NCBI GenBank assembly: GCA_003263775.1 | Contig: JYJJ01000055.1 | Span: 1-64,000, forward strand | Reading direction: 5' to 3' | Length of the DNA: 64,000 nt | Source: Vibrio maritimus | GTDB taxonomy: Bacteria; Pseudomonadota; Gammaproteobacteria; Enterobacterales; Vibrionaceae | Part shown: positions 9,832-19,052 of the stretch, in pieces | How the letters are laid out: each line of letters begins with the position of its first letter | How positions within the stretch are numbered: position 1 is the stretch's first letter | Position numbers and translations under genes: made by a program | The notes under the pieces: model-generated | What the model was told of the DNA's origin: nothing | Database searches by the model: none | Seen by the model: only the letters and a program-made list of their open reading frames with translations

Positions 9832-10746
9832 ATGAACATCTCTCCAGAGCGTATGACTCACCTCAAGCAGCTTGAGGCTGAGTCGATATACATCATGCGC
9901 GAAGTAGCGGCTGAGTTCGATAACCCAGTAATGCTCTATTCGGTGGGTAAGGACTCATCAGTAATGCTACACCTAGCTCAAAAAGCATTTGCGCCTGGCA
10001 CACCGCCGTTTCCACTTATGCATGTGGACACTACGTGGAAATTCAAAGAGATGATTGAGTTTCGTGACAAAATGGCAAAGAAGTTGGGCATGAAGTTGAT
10101 AGTGCATCAAAACCCAGAAGGTTTGGAGATGAATATCAGTCCTTTTGTACATGGAAGCTCTGTACACACTGACATCATGAAAACCCAAGGCTTGAAACAA
10201 GCGCTGGACAAACATGGCTTTGATGCTGCGTTCGGTGGCGCTCGTCGAGATGAAGAAAAATCTCGCGCAAAAGAGCGCGTGTATTCATTTCGTGATGAAC
10301 ATCACCGATGGGATCCGAAAAATCAGCGCCCGGAGCTTTGGAATGTATACAACGGTAAGGTCAACAAGGGAGAAAGTATTCGAGTCTTCCCGCTGTCAAA
10401 CTGGACCGAACTGGATATTTGGCAATATATCTATCTAGAGAATATTGAGATACCAGGACTCTACTTGGCGGCGAAGCGCCCTGTGGTTGAGCGTGATGGC
10501 ATGCTCATTATGAAAGATGATGACCGCATGGAGCTTAAGGAAGGAGAAACGGTGGAAGAGAAAATGGTGCGTTTTCGTACTTTAGGTTGCTACCCACTCA
10601 CAGGTGCCGTTGAGTCAGAGGCGACCACACTACCAGAAATCATCCAAGAGATGCTGTTGACGACAACGTCAGAGCGTCAAGGCCGAGCCATTGATCATGA
10701 CAGCGCCGGCTCTATGGAGAAGAAAAAACGTGAAGGTTACTTTTAA
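9832..10746 (+). CDS. cysD: Sulfate adenylyltransferase subunit 2
   Basis: 304 residues, typical length. CysD is the catalytic subunit of bacterial ATP sulfurylase: with the GTPase CysN it converts sulfate and ATP to adenosine 5'-phosphosulfate (APS) in the cytoplasm. The PP-loop is visible as [13 protein letters not shown] (about residues 34-46), followed by [16 protein letters not shown] and the C-terminal [11 protein letters not shown]. It begins 18 bp after the permease, so permease and cysD are likely one transcript, and is followed 6 bp later by cysC. The order cysD-cysC-DHH-cysN differs from the more usual cysD-cysN-cysC. Confidence 0.95.
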   Translation: MNISPERMTHLKQLEAESIYIMREVAAEFDNPVMLYSVGKDSSVMLHLAQKAFAPGTPPFPLMHVDTTWKFKEMIEFRDKMAKKLGMKLIVHQNPEGLEMNISPFVHGSSVHTDIMKTQGLKQALDKHGFDAAFGGARRDEEKSRAKERVYSFRDEHHRWDPKNQRPELWNVYNGKVNKGESIRVFPLSNWTELDIWQYIYLENIEIPGLYLAAKRPVVERDGMLIMKDDDRMELKEGETVEEKMVRFRTLGCYPLTGAVESEATTLPEIIQEMLLTTTSERQGRAIDHDSAGSMEKKKREGYF

Positions 10747-10752
10747 TTCATT

Positions 10753-11400
10753 ATGACAACTCCTTATCAACGCAAAGAACACGACTCAGTATCGAAGGAT
10801 CTGGTCTGGCACAATTCAACCGTAACTCATGCCGAACGAGTTACTTTAAAGCGGCAGAAGCCGGTTTGCCTATGGTTTACGGGGTTGAGTGGCTCAGGAA
10901 AATCTACCGTGGCAAATGCGGTTGAAAGTAAACTGCTTCAGATGGGTAAACACAGTTATCTTTTGGATGGCGATAACGTGCGCCACGGGCTGAACAAGGA
11001 CTTGGGCTTTTCTGATGCAGATCGTGTTGAAAATATTCGCCGTGTAGGTGAAGTTGCCAAACTGTTTGTTGATTCCGGCGCTATCGTCATAACGGCCTTC
11101 ATTTCGCCATTTGAGTCAGAACGCCAGCAGGTACGTGACTTGATGCAAGATGGAGAATTTCTTGAAGTGTTCGTGGATACGCCGCTTGACGTGTGTGAAG
11201 CTCGGGACCCGAAAGGGCTGTACAAGAAGGCGCGTTCGGGTGAGATCAAGCATTTCACTGGTATTGATTCTGAGTATCAAAAGCCGGTGCACCCCGACAT
11301 TCATCTTAAAACTGAAAACCTCAGCATCGAAGCGTGTGCGGATTTTGTAGTTAGTGAGTTGGAGAACAAAGGTTACTTGCATTTAAGGGAAGAAACATAA
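10753..11400 (+). CDS. cysC: Adenylyl-sulfate (APS) kinase
   Basis: 215 residues. It phosphorylates APS at the 3' position to give PAPS, the donor for sulfate reduction by CysH and for sulfotransferases. The Walker A loop GLSGSGKST lies near residue 45, followed by [18 protein letters not shown] (substrate site) and the lid region [20 protein letters not shown]. It starts 6 bp after cysD and its TAA overlaps the ATG of the DHH gene by one base, showing tight translational coupling. Confidence 0.95.
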   Translation: MTTPYQRKEHDSVSKDLVWHNSTVTHAERVTLKRQKPVCLWFTGLSGSGKSTVANAVESKLLQMGKHSYLLDGDNVRHGLNKDLGFSDADRVENIRRVGEVAKLFVDSGAIVITAFISPFESERQQVRDLMQDGEFLEVFVDTPLDVCEARDPKGLYKKARSGEIKHFTGIDSEYQKPVHPDIHLKTENLSIEACADFVVSELENKGYLHLREET

Positions 11401-12371
11401 TGCATTACGACGTATTTAATGGTGATGCCGATGGCATTATTGCGCTGCTGCAACTTCGTTTTTCAGAACCGAAAGAGGCAGCGCTGATTACCGGTGTGAA
11501 GCGTGACATCAAATTACTCAGACGAGTGGATGTTGATAATGCCACCTCAGTAACTGTGCTGGATATTTCGATGGAGAAGAATCTGCCTGAACTTGGGAGC
11601 CTGCTTAAACAGGGCGTGTCAGTGTTTTACTGCGACCATCATCGCAGTGGTGAACTACCGCAATCAGACAAGCTAGAAGCATTAATAGATTTAGACGCCG
11701 AAGTATGCACTAGCTTATTGATTAACCAAAAACTCGGTGGCCAATACGCGAAATGGGCGGTGGCTGCGGCATTTGGTGATAATTTATTTACGCCAGCGCA
11801 TAAGTTAGCCAAGGAAATCGGGCTCTCGGACAGCGAAACCGAATTCTTGAAAGAGCTTGGTACCTTAATTAACTATAACGGTTATGGTGCTTCATTGCAG
11901 GATCTGCATATTGAACCGGAAGAATTGTATCAGCAGCTAAGCAAGTTTGAAGATCCGCTAACCCTTTTGGACGATGTTGCTTCTCCCTACCACGTGCTTA
12001 AAAAAGGTTACGCCTTAGACCATGAGAAGGTCGTAAGTATCGCACCTTATTATATTGATTCGCAATGTAAAGTGTTTGAATTGCCATGCGAGGCTTGGGC
12101 ACGACGTATCAGCGGTGTTTTTGGTAACGAGATTGCCAACCAAAGCCCTGAACTTGCCCATGGCGTGCTCACGCTAAATCCAAACCTACAAGATTACACC
12201 GTCAGTGTACGCGCACCGTTGAACAACCGAATCGGTGCCGATGAGATTTGTGCATCGTTCCCAACTGGTGGCGGACGCAGGGCGGCAGCGGGTATCAACC
12301 AATTGTCGAAAAGTGATGTAGATAAGTTTACTCAACTGCTGAGTGACTTTTACAAGCCGTCGAATACGTAG
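11400..12371 (+). CDS. DHH-family phosphoesterase encoded within the sulfate activation operon
   Basis: 323 residues. The N-terminus DVFNGDADGIIALL gives the first metal motif (D-x-D), VTVLDIS the second, and YCDHHRSGELP the DHH motif at about residue 76. The C-terminal DHHA1-like motif is FPTGGGRRAAAGI, with Arg where many family members have His. DHH/DHHA1 enzymes include NrnA-type proteins that remove 3'-phosphate from pAp or degrade short oligonucleotides. Lying between cysC and cysN with a one-base overlap, it may act on a 3'-phosphoadenosine product of PAPS metabolism. That substrate is inference from position; the family assignment is firm. Confidence 0.8.
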   Translation: MHYDVFNGDADGIIALLQLRFSEPKEAALITGVKRDIKLLRRVDVDNATSVTVLDISMEKNLPELGSLLKQGVSVFYCDHHRSGELPQSDKLEALIDLDAEVCTSLLINQKLGGQYAKWAVAAAFGDNLFTPAHKLAKEIGLSDSETEFLKELGTLINYNGYGASLQDLHIEPEELYQQLSKFEDPLTLLDDVASPYHVLKKGYALDHEKVVSIAPYYIDSQCKVFELPCEAWARRISGVFGNEIANQSPELAHGVLTLNPNLQDYTVSVRAPLNNRIGADEICASFPTGGGRRAAAGINQLSKSDVDKFTQLLSDFYKPSNT

Positions 12372-12456
12372 CGGAAGTGCGTAATTACGAATAGGCACAC
12401 AACAGAATTTTTGTTTGGGCAGGCAAGCCCAAATAAGTCTAATTAGGATAATTTTT

Positions 12457-13866
12457 ATGTCTCACAGCTCCGAGCTTATTGCTACCGATATCGAAGGATA
12501 TTTGAAAGTTCATGAAAATAAAGACCTACTAAGGTTTTTGACTTGCGGCAATGTGGATGATGGTAAATCAACATTGATTGGTCGTCTGCTTTACGATTCA
12601 AAGTTAATTTATGAAGATCAGATGGCGGCGATTGAGAAAGACTCTCAAAAGTTTAACACGACCGATGAAGCGTTTGACCTGGCTTTGTTAGTGGACGGTC
12701 TTCAATCCGAGCGCGAGCAAGGTATTACGATTGATGTGGCCTACCGCTACTTCTCAACAGATAAACGAAAGTTCATCATTGCTGACACTCCTGGGCATGA
12801 GCAATACACCCGCAATATGGTGACGGGTGCATCTACGTGTGAATTGGCTATTGTGATGGTTGATGCTCGCTATGGTATTCAAACCCAAACTCGCCGTCAC
12901 AGCTTTATCTGCAGCCTTCTAGGCATTAAGCACATCATTGTTGCAATTAACAAGATGGACTTAATGGAGTACAGCCAGAAGGTGTATCAAAAGATTAAAG
13001 CCGATTATCGCGAGATGGCGAAGAACTTCAACATCGACGATATTCGTTTTGTACCAATCTCGGCACTGAAAGGAGACAACGTAGTTTCTCCGAGTGAGAA
13101 CATGGATTGGTACCCAGGCGCTACCTTGATGAAACTGCTTGAGACGGTGAAAATCGATCAAGACAAAGACTTGGACCATATGCGCTTTCCTGTGCAGTAC
13201 GTGAACCGACCTAATCTAAACTTCCGTGGTTTTTGTGGTACGCTCGCGTCGGGCCTAGTGCAAGTGGGTGATGAAGTGACAGCTTTGCCATCTGGTAAAC
13301 AGTCCCGCGTTAAATCTATCTATACCTATGACGGTGAGCTAAATACCGCTGGCCCTGGTCAAGCCATTACCATAACGCTAGAAGATGAAATTGATGTTTC
13401 TCGTGGTGATATGTTGGTGCACAGCGGCCATGAGCCAAGTGTGACCAATAAGGTAAGAGCGCATGTTGTTTGGATGGATGAGAATCCAATGCGCACGCAT
13501 AAAGAGTACATATTTAAGTTCGCGACCAAATCTTGCTCAGGTAAAGTGGTGGCGATTCCACACAAGATTGACGTGAATACTCTCGAGCAACATGCAGAAA
13601 ACAGTGAAACTCTTGAGCTAAATGAGATCGCACTCTCAGACATTACCTTAACGGATAAGATTGCAGTAGATAGATACATAAAGCTCCCTCAAACAGGATC
13701 GTTTGTGCTTATCGACCGCCATACTAATGTCACGGTTGGAGCGGGAATGGTTGAGGTCGTCATTGATGGTAATGAGAACGCGACAAGAGTGTACTCTCAA
13801 GCAGAAAAAGACTTGAATGCTTATGTGCGTAAGCACTTTCCAGAGTGGGGCTGTGCAGAGATCTAA
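12457..13866 (+). CDS. cysN: Sulfate adenylyltransferase subunit 1 (GTPase)
   Basis: 469 residues, EF-Tu-like. CysN hydrolyses GTP to drive APS synthesis by CysD. G1 motif GNVDDGKSTLIGRLLYDS near residue 31, G3 ADTPGHEQYTRNMVTGAST, G4 NKMDL; beta-barrel domains follow (VQYVNRPNLNFRGFCGTLASG). ATG 12457 is preferred over an in-frame upstream start at 12415 because TTAGGATAA precedes it at normal distance. It is 85 bp after the DHH gene and is the last gene of the sulfate operon. No CysC domain is fused, agreeing with the separate cysC. Confidence 0.95.
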   Translation: MSHSSELIATDIEGYLKVHENKDLLRFLTCGNVDDGKSTLIGRLLYDSKLIYEDQMAAIEKDSQKFNTTDEAFDLALLVDGLQSEREQGITIDVAYRYFSTDKRKFIIADTPGHEQYTRNMVTGASTCELAIVMVDARYGIQTQTRRHSFICSLLGIKHIIVAINKMDLMEYSQKVYQKIKADYREMAKNFNIDDIRFVPISALKGDNVVSPSENMDWYPGATLMKLLETVKIDQDKDLDHMRFPVQYVNRPNLNFRGFCGTLASGLVQVGDEVTALPSGKQSRVKSIYTYDGELNTAGPGQAITITLEDEIDVSRGDMLVHSGHEPSVTNKVRAHVVWMDENPMRTHKEYIFKFATKSCSGKVVAIPHKIDVNTLEQHAENSETLELNEIALSDITLTDKIAVDRYIKLPQTGSFVLIDRHTNVTVGAGMVEVVIDGNENATRVYSQAEKDLNAYVRKHFPEWGCAEI

Positions 13867-14316
13867 CGTGTAACCATGGCTACTTGAGGTCATTTTTCAA
13901 GAAAACAGGAACGTTGTGTATTTGGCGTCATCTAGATTTATCATGTGGGCCTACTCAACATTTATAATGTTTAACTCAGTTATGTTCTTCATACTCGAGC
14001 GACTTCAAGTTTAGCCTCTCCCAAAAACGGCGTACTATCATAGCTAACTGTTGCGTGTATGCTGTGCTGTATTTAGCCTTTTTCAATTCCCTTCAATAAG
14101 TTTTTAAACCATGATTCCCTAATGCTCTGCTTATACAGTAGAAGTAATTCTAACCCCTTGTTGTAAATCGATATACTGCAATCTCGATTCGCTTGATAAA
14201 AGATATCAGGCATCGGGTCATTTGATGTGCCTTATGGTCGTTGGTTGGTTATTTGTCACATCAATGTAAGCGAGTTCTCAAATGAGATGTTAGTCACATT
14301 TTTATAGGAGCGGTCA

Positions 14317-14397
14317 ATGGATAAGAGGGGAATTATCTTTATCTCAAACCTGTTTTATTTAACAATACCGCCTGAAATGGAAGTCATAGGTGAATAA
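14317..14397 (+). CDS. Possible 26-residue leader ORF
   Basis: ATG at 14317 is preceded by AGGAG with 7 nt spacing, a better ribosome binding site than many real genes here. It encodes 26 residues beginning MDKRGIIFISNLFY and stops at TAA. It could be a leader peptide in the untranslated region of the operon or the start of a lost gene; function unknown. Confidence 0.25.
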   Translation: MDKRGIIFISNLFYLTIPPEMEVIGE

Positions 14398-14611
14398 AGC
14401 ATGCCAATGCCAGTAGCCTAGTAAGGAAAATCAAGCGATAGAGTGCACTTAGATGGATGGTTGCTTTTGAGCTTGAGACTATATCAGTCAGTTGCGTAAT
14501 CCCAACCTCTAGTCATTCGAAAGCTCTAAGTAAGCGCCTCCTGTTTATCTGAGTCTGACGCTCTGATACATGGCTGCCTTGCGCCCTATCGCGGTTTAAC
14601 CCGGTTTCCTA

Positions 14612-14617
14612 TATAAT
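14612..14617 (+). promoter_or_regulatory. Candidate -10 hexamer upstream of JUMPStart
   Basis: A perfect TATAAT lies 84 bp before the ops element, the place where the operon promoter is expected. No strong -35 is found 16-18 bp upstream, so the promoter may be weak or activated. Confidence 0.35.
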
Positions 14618-14695
14618 CACAAAAATTTATCCTTGGGATAGTCACGCCACAAGGATTCACAATATAAGGCTTAGCTTTTGAGGGCTTGACTCAAG

Positions 14696-14707
14696 GGCGG
14701 TAGCGTA
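14696..14707 (+). promoter_or_regulatory. JUMPStart ops element (RfaH recruitment)
   Basis: GGCGGTAGCGTA matches the ops consensus GGCGGTAGCGT(G). It lies 22 bp before the rmlB ATG at the end of a long untranslated leader. In Enterobacteria and Vibrio this element pauses RNA polymerase and loads RfaH, which allows transcription of long polysaccharide operons. The preceding 30 bp (containing TTAGCTTTTGAGGGCTTGAC) looks like a diverged JUMPStart sequence. Confidence 0.85.
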
Positions 14708-14728
14708 TTCAATTCTAAGGAATATTTG

Positions 14729-15793
14729 ATGAAACTACTTGTTACTGGTGGCGCTGGGTTTATTGGCTCTGCGGTTGTCCGTCATATTATCAATGACACT
14801 TCTGATGAGGTTGTTAATGTCGATTCTTTAACTTACGCAGGTAACCTAGAGTCGCTAGAAGACATTCAATCAAACGAACGCTATGCGTTTGAAAAAGTTG
14901 ATATCTGTGACCGCGCAGCATTGGATCGTGTTTTCTCGGAACATAAGCCGGATGCGGTAATGCATTTGGCTGCGGAGTCCCACGTGGACCGTTCTATCGA
15001 TGGCCCAGCTGCGTTTATTGAAACCAATATTGTAGGCACCTACACGTTGCTGGAAGCTTCTCGCGCTTACTGGAACACGCTTAGCCAAGAGCAGAAACAA
15101 GCGTTTCGTTTTCATCATATCTCGACTGATGAAGTATATGGCGATCTGGAAGGCACAGATGACCTGTTTACAGAAGAGACATCGTACGAACCTTCTTCTC
15201 CTTACTCTGCTTCAAAAGCATCGAGCGATCATTTAGTTCGAGCATGGTTGCGAACTTATGGCCTTCCAACAATCGTTACGAACTGTTCGAATAACTACGG
15301 TCCGTATCATTTCCCAGAAAAGCTTATTCCTTTGATGATTTTGAATGCTTTGGACGGAAAGCCACTTCCTGTCTACGGTGACGGCATGCAGATCCGTGAC
15401 TGGTTGTTTGTGGAAGATCACGCTAGAGCACTATACAAAGTGGTTACAGAAGGTGTAGTGGGAGAAACCTACAATATAGGTGGCCACAACGAGAAGGCGA
15501 ATATCGAAGTTGTTAAAACTATCTGTTCTCTGCTTGAAGAGCTGGTTCCAAACAAACCTGCGGGTGTGAACGCTTATGAAGAGCTTATCACTTACGTGAC
15601 AGACCGCCCAGGACACGATGTGCGTTATGCCATTGATGCGTCGAAGATTGAGCGTGAGTTGGGCTGGAAGCCAGCAGAAACCTTCGAATCAGGCATTCGC
15701 AAAACGGTTGAGTGGTACTTGAATAACAAACCTTGGTGGAGCCGTGTGCTGGATGGCTCATACAGTCTAGAGCGCTTGGGAGCAGAGAAGTAA
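14729..15793 (+). CDS. rmlB: dTDP-glucose 4,6-dehydratase
   Basis: 354 residues. It is the second enzyme of dTDP-L-rhamnose synthesis, converting dTDP-glucose to the 4-keto-6-deoxy sugar. [16 protein letters not shown] holds the GxxGxxG motif; [11 protein letters not shown] carries the active-site Thr-Asp-Glu; [11 protein letters not shown] the Yxxx[16 protein letters not shown] is family-typical. ATG 14729 is supported by AAGGA at 14716-14720; a TTG one codon upstream is unlikely. It is the first gene after the ops element. The stop is one base before rmlA's ATG. Confidence 0.96.
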   Translation: MKLLVTGGAGFIGSAVVRHIINDTSDEVVNVDSLTYAGNLESLEDIQSNERYAFEKVDICDRAALDRVFSEHKPDAVMHLAAESHVDRSIDGPAAFIETNIVGTYTLLEASRAYWNTLSQEQKQAFRFHHISTDEVYGDLEGTDDLFTEETSYEPSSPYSASKASSDHLVRAWLRTYGLPTIVTNCSNNYGPYHFPEKLIPLMILNALDGKPLPVYGDGMQIRDWLFVEDHARALYKVVTEGVVGETYNIGGHNEKANIEVVKTICSLLEELVPNKPAGVNAYEELITYVTDRPGHDVRYAIDASKIERELGWKPAETFESGIRKTVEWYLNNKPWWSRVLDGSYSLERLGAEK

Positions 15794-15794
15794 T

Positions 15795-16688
15795 ATGAAA
15801 GGTATTGTATTAGCTGGTGGGTCTGGTACCCGCCTATATCCGTTGACTCGTGGTACTTCGAAACAGCTACTTCCGATCTATGATAAGCCAATGGTTTATT
15901 ACCCGATCTCTACATTGATGCTTGCGGGAATTCGCGATATCTTGATCATCACCACACCTGAAGATCAGGCGGGTTTCCAACGACTACTGGGTGATGGTAG
16001 TGATTATGGCATTAACCTAGAGTACGCCATTCAACCAAGCCCAGATGGCCTCGCTCAGGCATTTATTATTGGTGAAGAGTTCATTGGTGATGATTCAGTT
16101 TGTCTTGTACTAGGTGACAATATCTTTTACGGACAGGCATTTAGCAAGCAATTGCACAATGCTCGCAACTTAACAGAGCAGGGACTCGCTACAGTATTTG
16201 GCTATAAGGTAAAAGATCCAGAGCGTTTTGGTGTTGTGGAGTTCGACTCAGAGATGAAAGCGGTATCGATTGAGGAAAAACCAGTAGAGCCTAAATCTGA
16301 CTATGCAGTCACAGGATTATACTTCTATGACAATCGTGTCGTTGAGATGGCGAAGCAAGTCAAACCATCTGAGCGAGGTGAGCTAGAGATCACTACGCTA
16401 AATGAGATGTACTTGAACGATGGTTCTTTGAATGTTGAGTTGTTAGGACGTGGTTTCGCTTGGCTGGATACCGGTACGCATGAAAGTCTTCATGAAGCTT
16501 CTTCATTTGTACAAACCATTGAGCATGTTCAGGGCCTGAAAGTTGCGTGTCTCGAGGAAATCGCATGGCAAAACGAATGGCTCTCTGATGAAGAACTTAG
16601 TGAAATCGCGAAACCGATGCTTAAGAATGAATATGGTCAGTATTTGATGCGATTAGTGGCAGATAAACGCAAGAGAGTAAATAAGTAA
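15795..16688 (+). CDS. rmlA: Glucose-1-phosphate thymidylyltransferase
   Basis: 297 residues. It makes dTDP-glucose from dTTP and glucose-1-phosphate, the first step to dTDP-rhamnose. The nucleotidyltransferase signature [20 protein letters not shown] is at the N-terminus, followed by [41 protein letters not shown] and [12 protein letters not shown]. It starts one base after rmlB stops and overlaps rmlD by one base (TAATG). Confidence 0.96.
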   Translation: MKGIVLAGGSGTRLYPLTRGTSKQLLPIYDKPMVYYPISTLMLAGIRDILIITTPEDQAGFQRLLGDGSDYGINLEYAIQPSPDGLAQAFIIGEEFIGDDSVCLVLGDNIFYGQAFSKQLHNARNLTEQGLATVFGYKVKDPERFGVVEFDSEMKAVSIEEKPVEPKSDYAVTGLYFYDNRVVEMAKQVKPSERGELEITTLNEMYLNDGSLNVELLGRGFAWLDTGTHESLHEASSFVQTIEHVQGLKVACLEEIAWQNEWLSDEELSEIAKPMLKNEYGQYLMRLVADKRKRVNK

Positions 16689-17566
16689 TGAAAGTACTGA
16701 TTACAGGTTGCCAAGGACAAGTTGGTCATTGTCTAGTTGAGCGTTTGAGCAAACGTTCTGACATTGAAGTCGTTGCCCACGACCGTGAGGTGCTAGATAT
16801 TACTGACTTGGATCAAGTCAACGCTCTGATTGCCGACATAGCTCCAGAGGTAATCATCAATGCTGCTGCTCATACTGCGGTCGATAAAGCAGAAAGTGAC
16901 ATCGACCTCAGTTACGCCATTAATCGTGATGGTCCTAAATACCTTGCCATGGCTGCAGAAAGTGTCAATGCATTGTTATTGCACATATCAACGGACTATG
17001 TTTTTGATGGCGCAAAATCAGAACCTTATGTCGAAGATGACCAGACCGATCCTCAAGGGATTTACGGCAAGAGTAAACTAGCGGGTGAGCAAGCTGTTCA
17101 GGAGCATTGTTCTAAGTACGCTATCTTACGCACTGCTTGGGTATTTGGCGAACATGGGAACAACTTCGTTAAGACGATGTTGAGACTGGGTGCCGATAGA
17201 CCAGAACTTGGAATCATTGGTGATCAATTCGGTGGTCCTACCTATGCGGGAGATATTGCAGATGCTCTTATTGAGATGATGGATAAGTTTGCAACGGTTG
17301 AGAACGACCCTTCTGGTGTCTATCACTTCTCAGGCTCTCCTCATGTTAGTTGGTATGAGTTTGCTTGTGAAATTTTCTCAGAAGCCAAAAAGCATGGTGT
17401 GTTAGACAGTGTACCAGTGGTCAATGAAATTACCGCTGACCAATACCCATTGCCAGCACCTCGTCCTGCAAACTCACGTCTAGACTGCAGTAAAATCCAG
17501 TCTGTATTTGGAATCACATCAAGTGATTGGAAACTGGCTCTGAATAATATCGCGGAATATAAGTAA
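16688..17566 (+). CDS. rmlD: dTDP-4-dehydrorhamnose reductase
   Basis: 292 residues. NADPH-dependent last step of dTDP-L-rhamnose synthesis. GCQGQVGHCLVERL is the Rossmann motif; STDYVFDG, YGKSKLAGE (YxxxK) and LRTAWVFGEHGNNFVKTML are family landmarks. Overlaps both neighbours by one base (TAATG at each end), so rmlA, rmlD and rmlC are translationally coupled. Confidence 0.95.
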   Translation: MKVLITGCQGQVGHCLVERLSKRSDIEVVAHDREVLDITDLDQVNALIADIAPEVIINAAAHTAVDKAESDIDLSYAINRDGPKYLAMAAESVNALLLHISTDYVFDGAKSEPYVEDDQTDPQGIYGKSKLAGEQAVQEHCSKYAILRTAWVFGEHGNNFVKTMLRLGADRPELGIIGDQFGGPTYAGDIADALIEMMDKFATVENDPSGVYHFSGSPHVSWYEFACEIFSEAKKHGVLDSVPVVNEITADQYPLPAPRPANSRLDCSKIQSVFGITSSDWKLALNNIAEYK

Positions 17567-18120
17567 TGAAAGTAATTGACACTGCAATCCCAGAAGTAAA
17601 AATCATAGAACCTCAGGTATTTGGAGATGAGCGTGGTTTCTTCATGGAAACCTGGCAACAGAAGAAGTTTGAAGAGCTTGTTACCGGCAAGCCAACCACA
17701 TTTGTTCAAGACAATCACTCTAAATCTAAGAAAGGTATTCTGAGAGGTTTGCATTACCAAACGGAAAACACCCAAGGTAAACTAGTTCGAGTGGTATCTG
17801 GTGAAGTTTTTGATGTAGTTGTTGATGTTAGAAAAAACTCACCGACATTTGGGCAATGGGTAGGAGAGTACTTATCTGCAGAAAATAAACGCCAACTGTG
17901 GGTCCCTGAAGGATTCGCTCATGGTTTTTATGTGACCAGTGAAATGGCGGAGTTTGTATATAAATGTACAGACTACTATAACCCAAGTGCAGAACACACG
18001 TTATTGTGGAACGATAATTCTATTAATATTGAATGGCCGATTGACGTTGAACCTATACTCTCTGACAAAGATTATGATGGAAAAAAACTATCTGATATCG
18101 TTTGTTTAACTGGTTATTAG
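17566..18120 (+). CDS. rmlC: dTDP-4-dehydrorhamnose 3,5-epimerase
   Basis: 184 residues, cupin fold. Third step of the dTDP-L-rhamnose pathway. FGDERGFFMETW, QDNHSKSKKGILRGLHYQ (with the catalytic His) and the later WVPEGFAHGFYV with the conserved YKCTDYY are clear. It is the last of the rml set; a 113-bp gap separates it from the ABC transporter. All four rml genes are intact, so dTDP-L-rhamnose should be available for the glycan. Confidence 0.95.
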   Translation: MKVIDTAIPEVKIIEPQVFGDERGFFMETWQQKKFEELVTGKPTTFVQDNHSKSKKGILRGLHYQTENTQGKLVRVVSGEVFDVVVDVRKNSPTFGQWVGEYLSAENKRQLWVPEGFAHGFYVTSEMAEFVYKCTDYYNPSAEHTLLWNDNSINIEWPIDVEPILSDKDYDGKKLSDIVCLTGY

Positions 18121-18233
18121 AACTGTTAATCAAACCTTCAACAGGGTAATGCAAGCTTAAATACGTATAATTTAATGCGTTAAGTGTCAATTACGCTTTA
18201 ATTTGTACCGACAACTGAAAGTTAACAGAGGTA

Positions 18234-19052
18234 ATGTTGAAATACATCAGAGAGTTGTATCAGTTCTTGAAGCATATATTTGAATCAAGATCACTACTGA
18301 TTACGCTAATATACAACAACTTCAAGCAGCAATATCTAGGTTCATATTTAGGCCTTTTATGGGCATTTGTACAACCTATGATATTTATCCTTGTTATATG
18401 GTTCGTTTTTGACGTAGGTTTTCGCTCTGGGCCGGTAGATAGTGGTGCGCCATTTTTCTTATGGCTTATTTGTGGAATGATACCTTGGTTTTTTATAGCT
18501 GATGCTGTTCAATCTGGTACGAGTGCAGTTACATCCAATCGATTCTTAGTCAAGAAGGTTTCTTTTAGAGTTGGGGTACTACCAATTGTACCGGTAGGCT
18601 CTGCTTTAATTATTCATGCTGTTCTATTTATGATGCTTATTCTGGCGTTTTTGTTATATGGATACAAGCCAAATAGATATTGGTTGCAAATTCCTTACTT
18701 TCTTTTTAGCTCGATTATGATTGTTCTTGGAATTTCTTGGTTAACATCGGCATTAAGAGTATTTGTCAAAGATATTGGAAATTTAGTCGGAGTCATATTG
18801 CAAATAGGCTTCTGGGCTACGCCAATATTTTGGGCGTCTAGCATAATACCTGAAAAGTACCGCTTCTTAGTGGATCTTAACCCTATGGCATATATTATCA
18901 ATGGATATAGAGCTGCCCTCATAGACCAAGAGTGGTTTTTTGAGCGAGGGATGTTCGATACTTGCTATTTTTGGGGAGTCACTACAATCATACTTTTAGG
19001 AGGGCTAATCATCTTTAAACGTTTAAGACCTCATTTTGGGGACGTACTATAA
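18234..19052 (+). CDS. wzm: Polysaccharide ABC exporter, permease subunit (Wzm-like)
   Basis: 272 residues with about six membrane helices. ABC-2 type permease that moves a lipid-linked polysaccharide across the inner membrane. N-terminal LITLIYNNFKQQYLGSYLG is the amphipathic region common to the family, and QPMIFILVIWFVF begins the first helix; NPMAYIINGYRAALI near residue 215 is typical. It overlaps the ATPase gene by one base. The presence of Wzm/Wzt, and no Wzx/Wzy seen, indicates ABC transporter-dependent assembly. Confidence 0.9.
   Translation: MLKYIRELYQFLKHIFESRSLLITLIYNNFKQQYLGSYLGLLWAFVQPMIFILVIWFVFDVGFRSGPVDSGAPFFLWLICGMIPWFFIADAVQSGTSAVTSNRFLVKKVSFRVGVLPIVPVGSALIIHAVLFMMLILAFLLYGYKPNRYWLQIPYFLFSSIMIVLGISWLTSALRVFVKDIGNLVGVILQIGFWATPIFWASSIIPEKYRFLVDLNPMAYIINGYRAALIDQEWFFERGMFDTCYFWGVTTIILLGGLIIFKRLRPHFGDVL

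Larger units (their letters stand above)
13867..14695. other. Long leader region upstream of the polysaccharide operon
   Basis: About 830 bp without a gene of normal size between cysN and rmlB. It ends in the JUMPStart/ops element and carries a TATAAT hexamer at 14612. One 26-codon frame with a good ribosome binding site is listed separately. Long untranslated leaders of this kind are usual before RfaH-dependent polysaccharide operons. No clear cysN terminator hairpin is seen at the left end. Confidence 0.5.
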
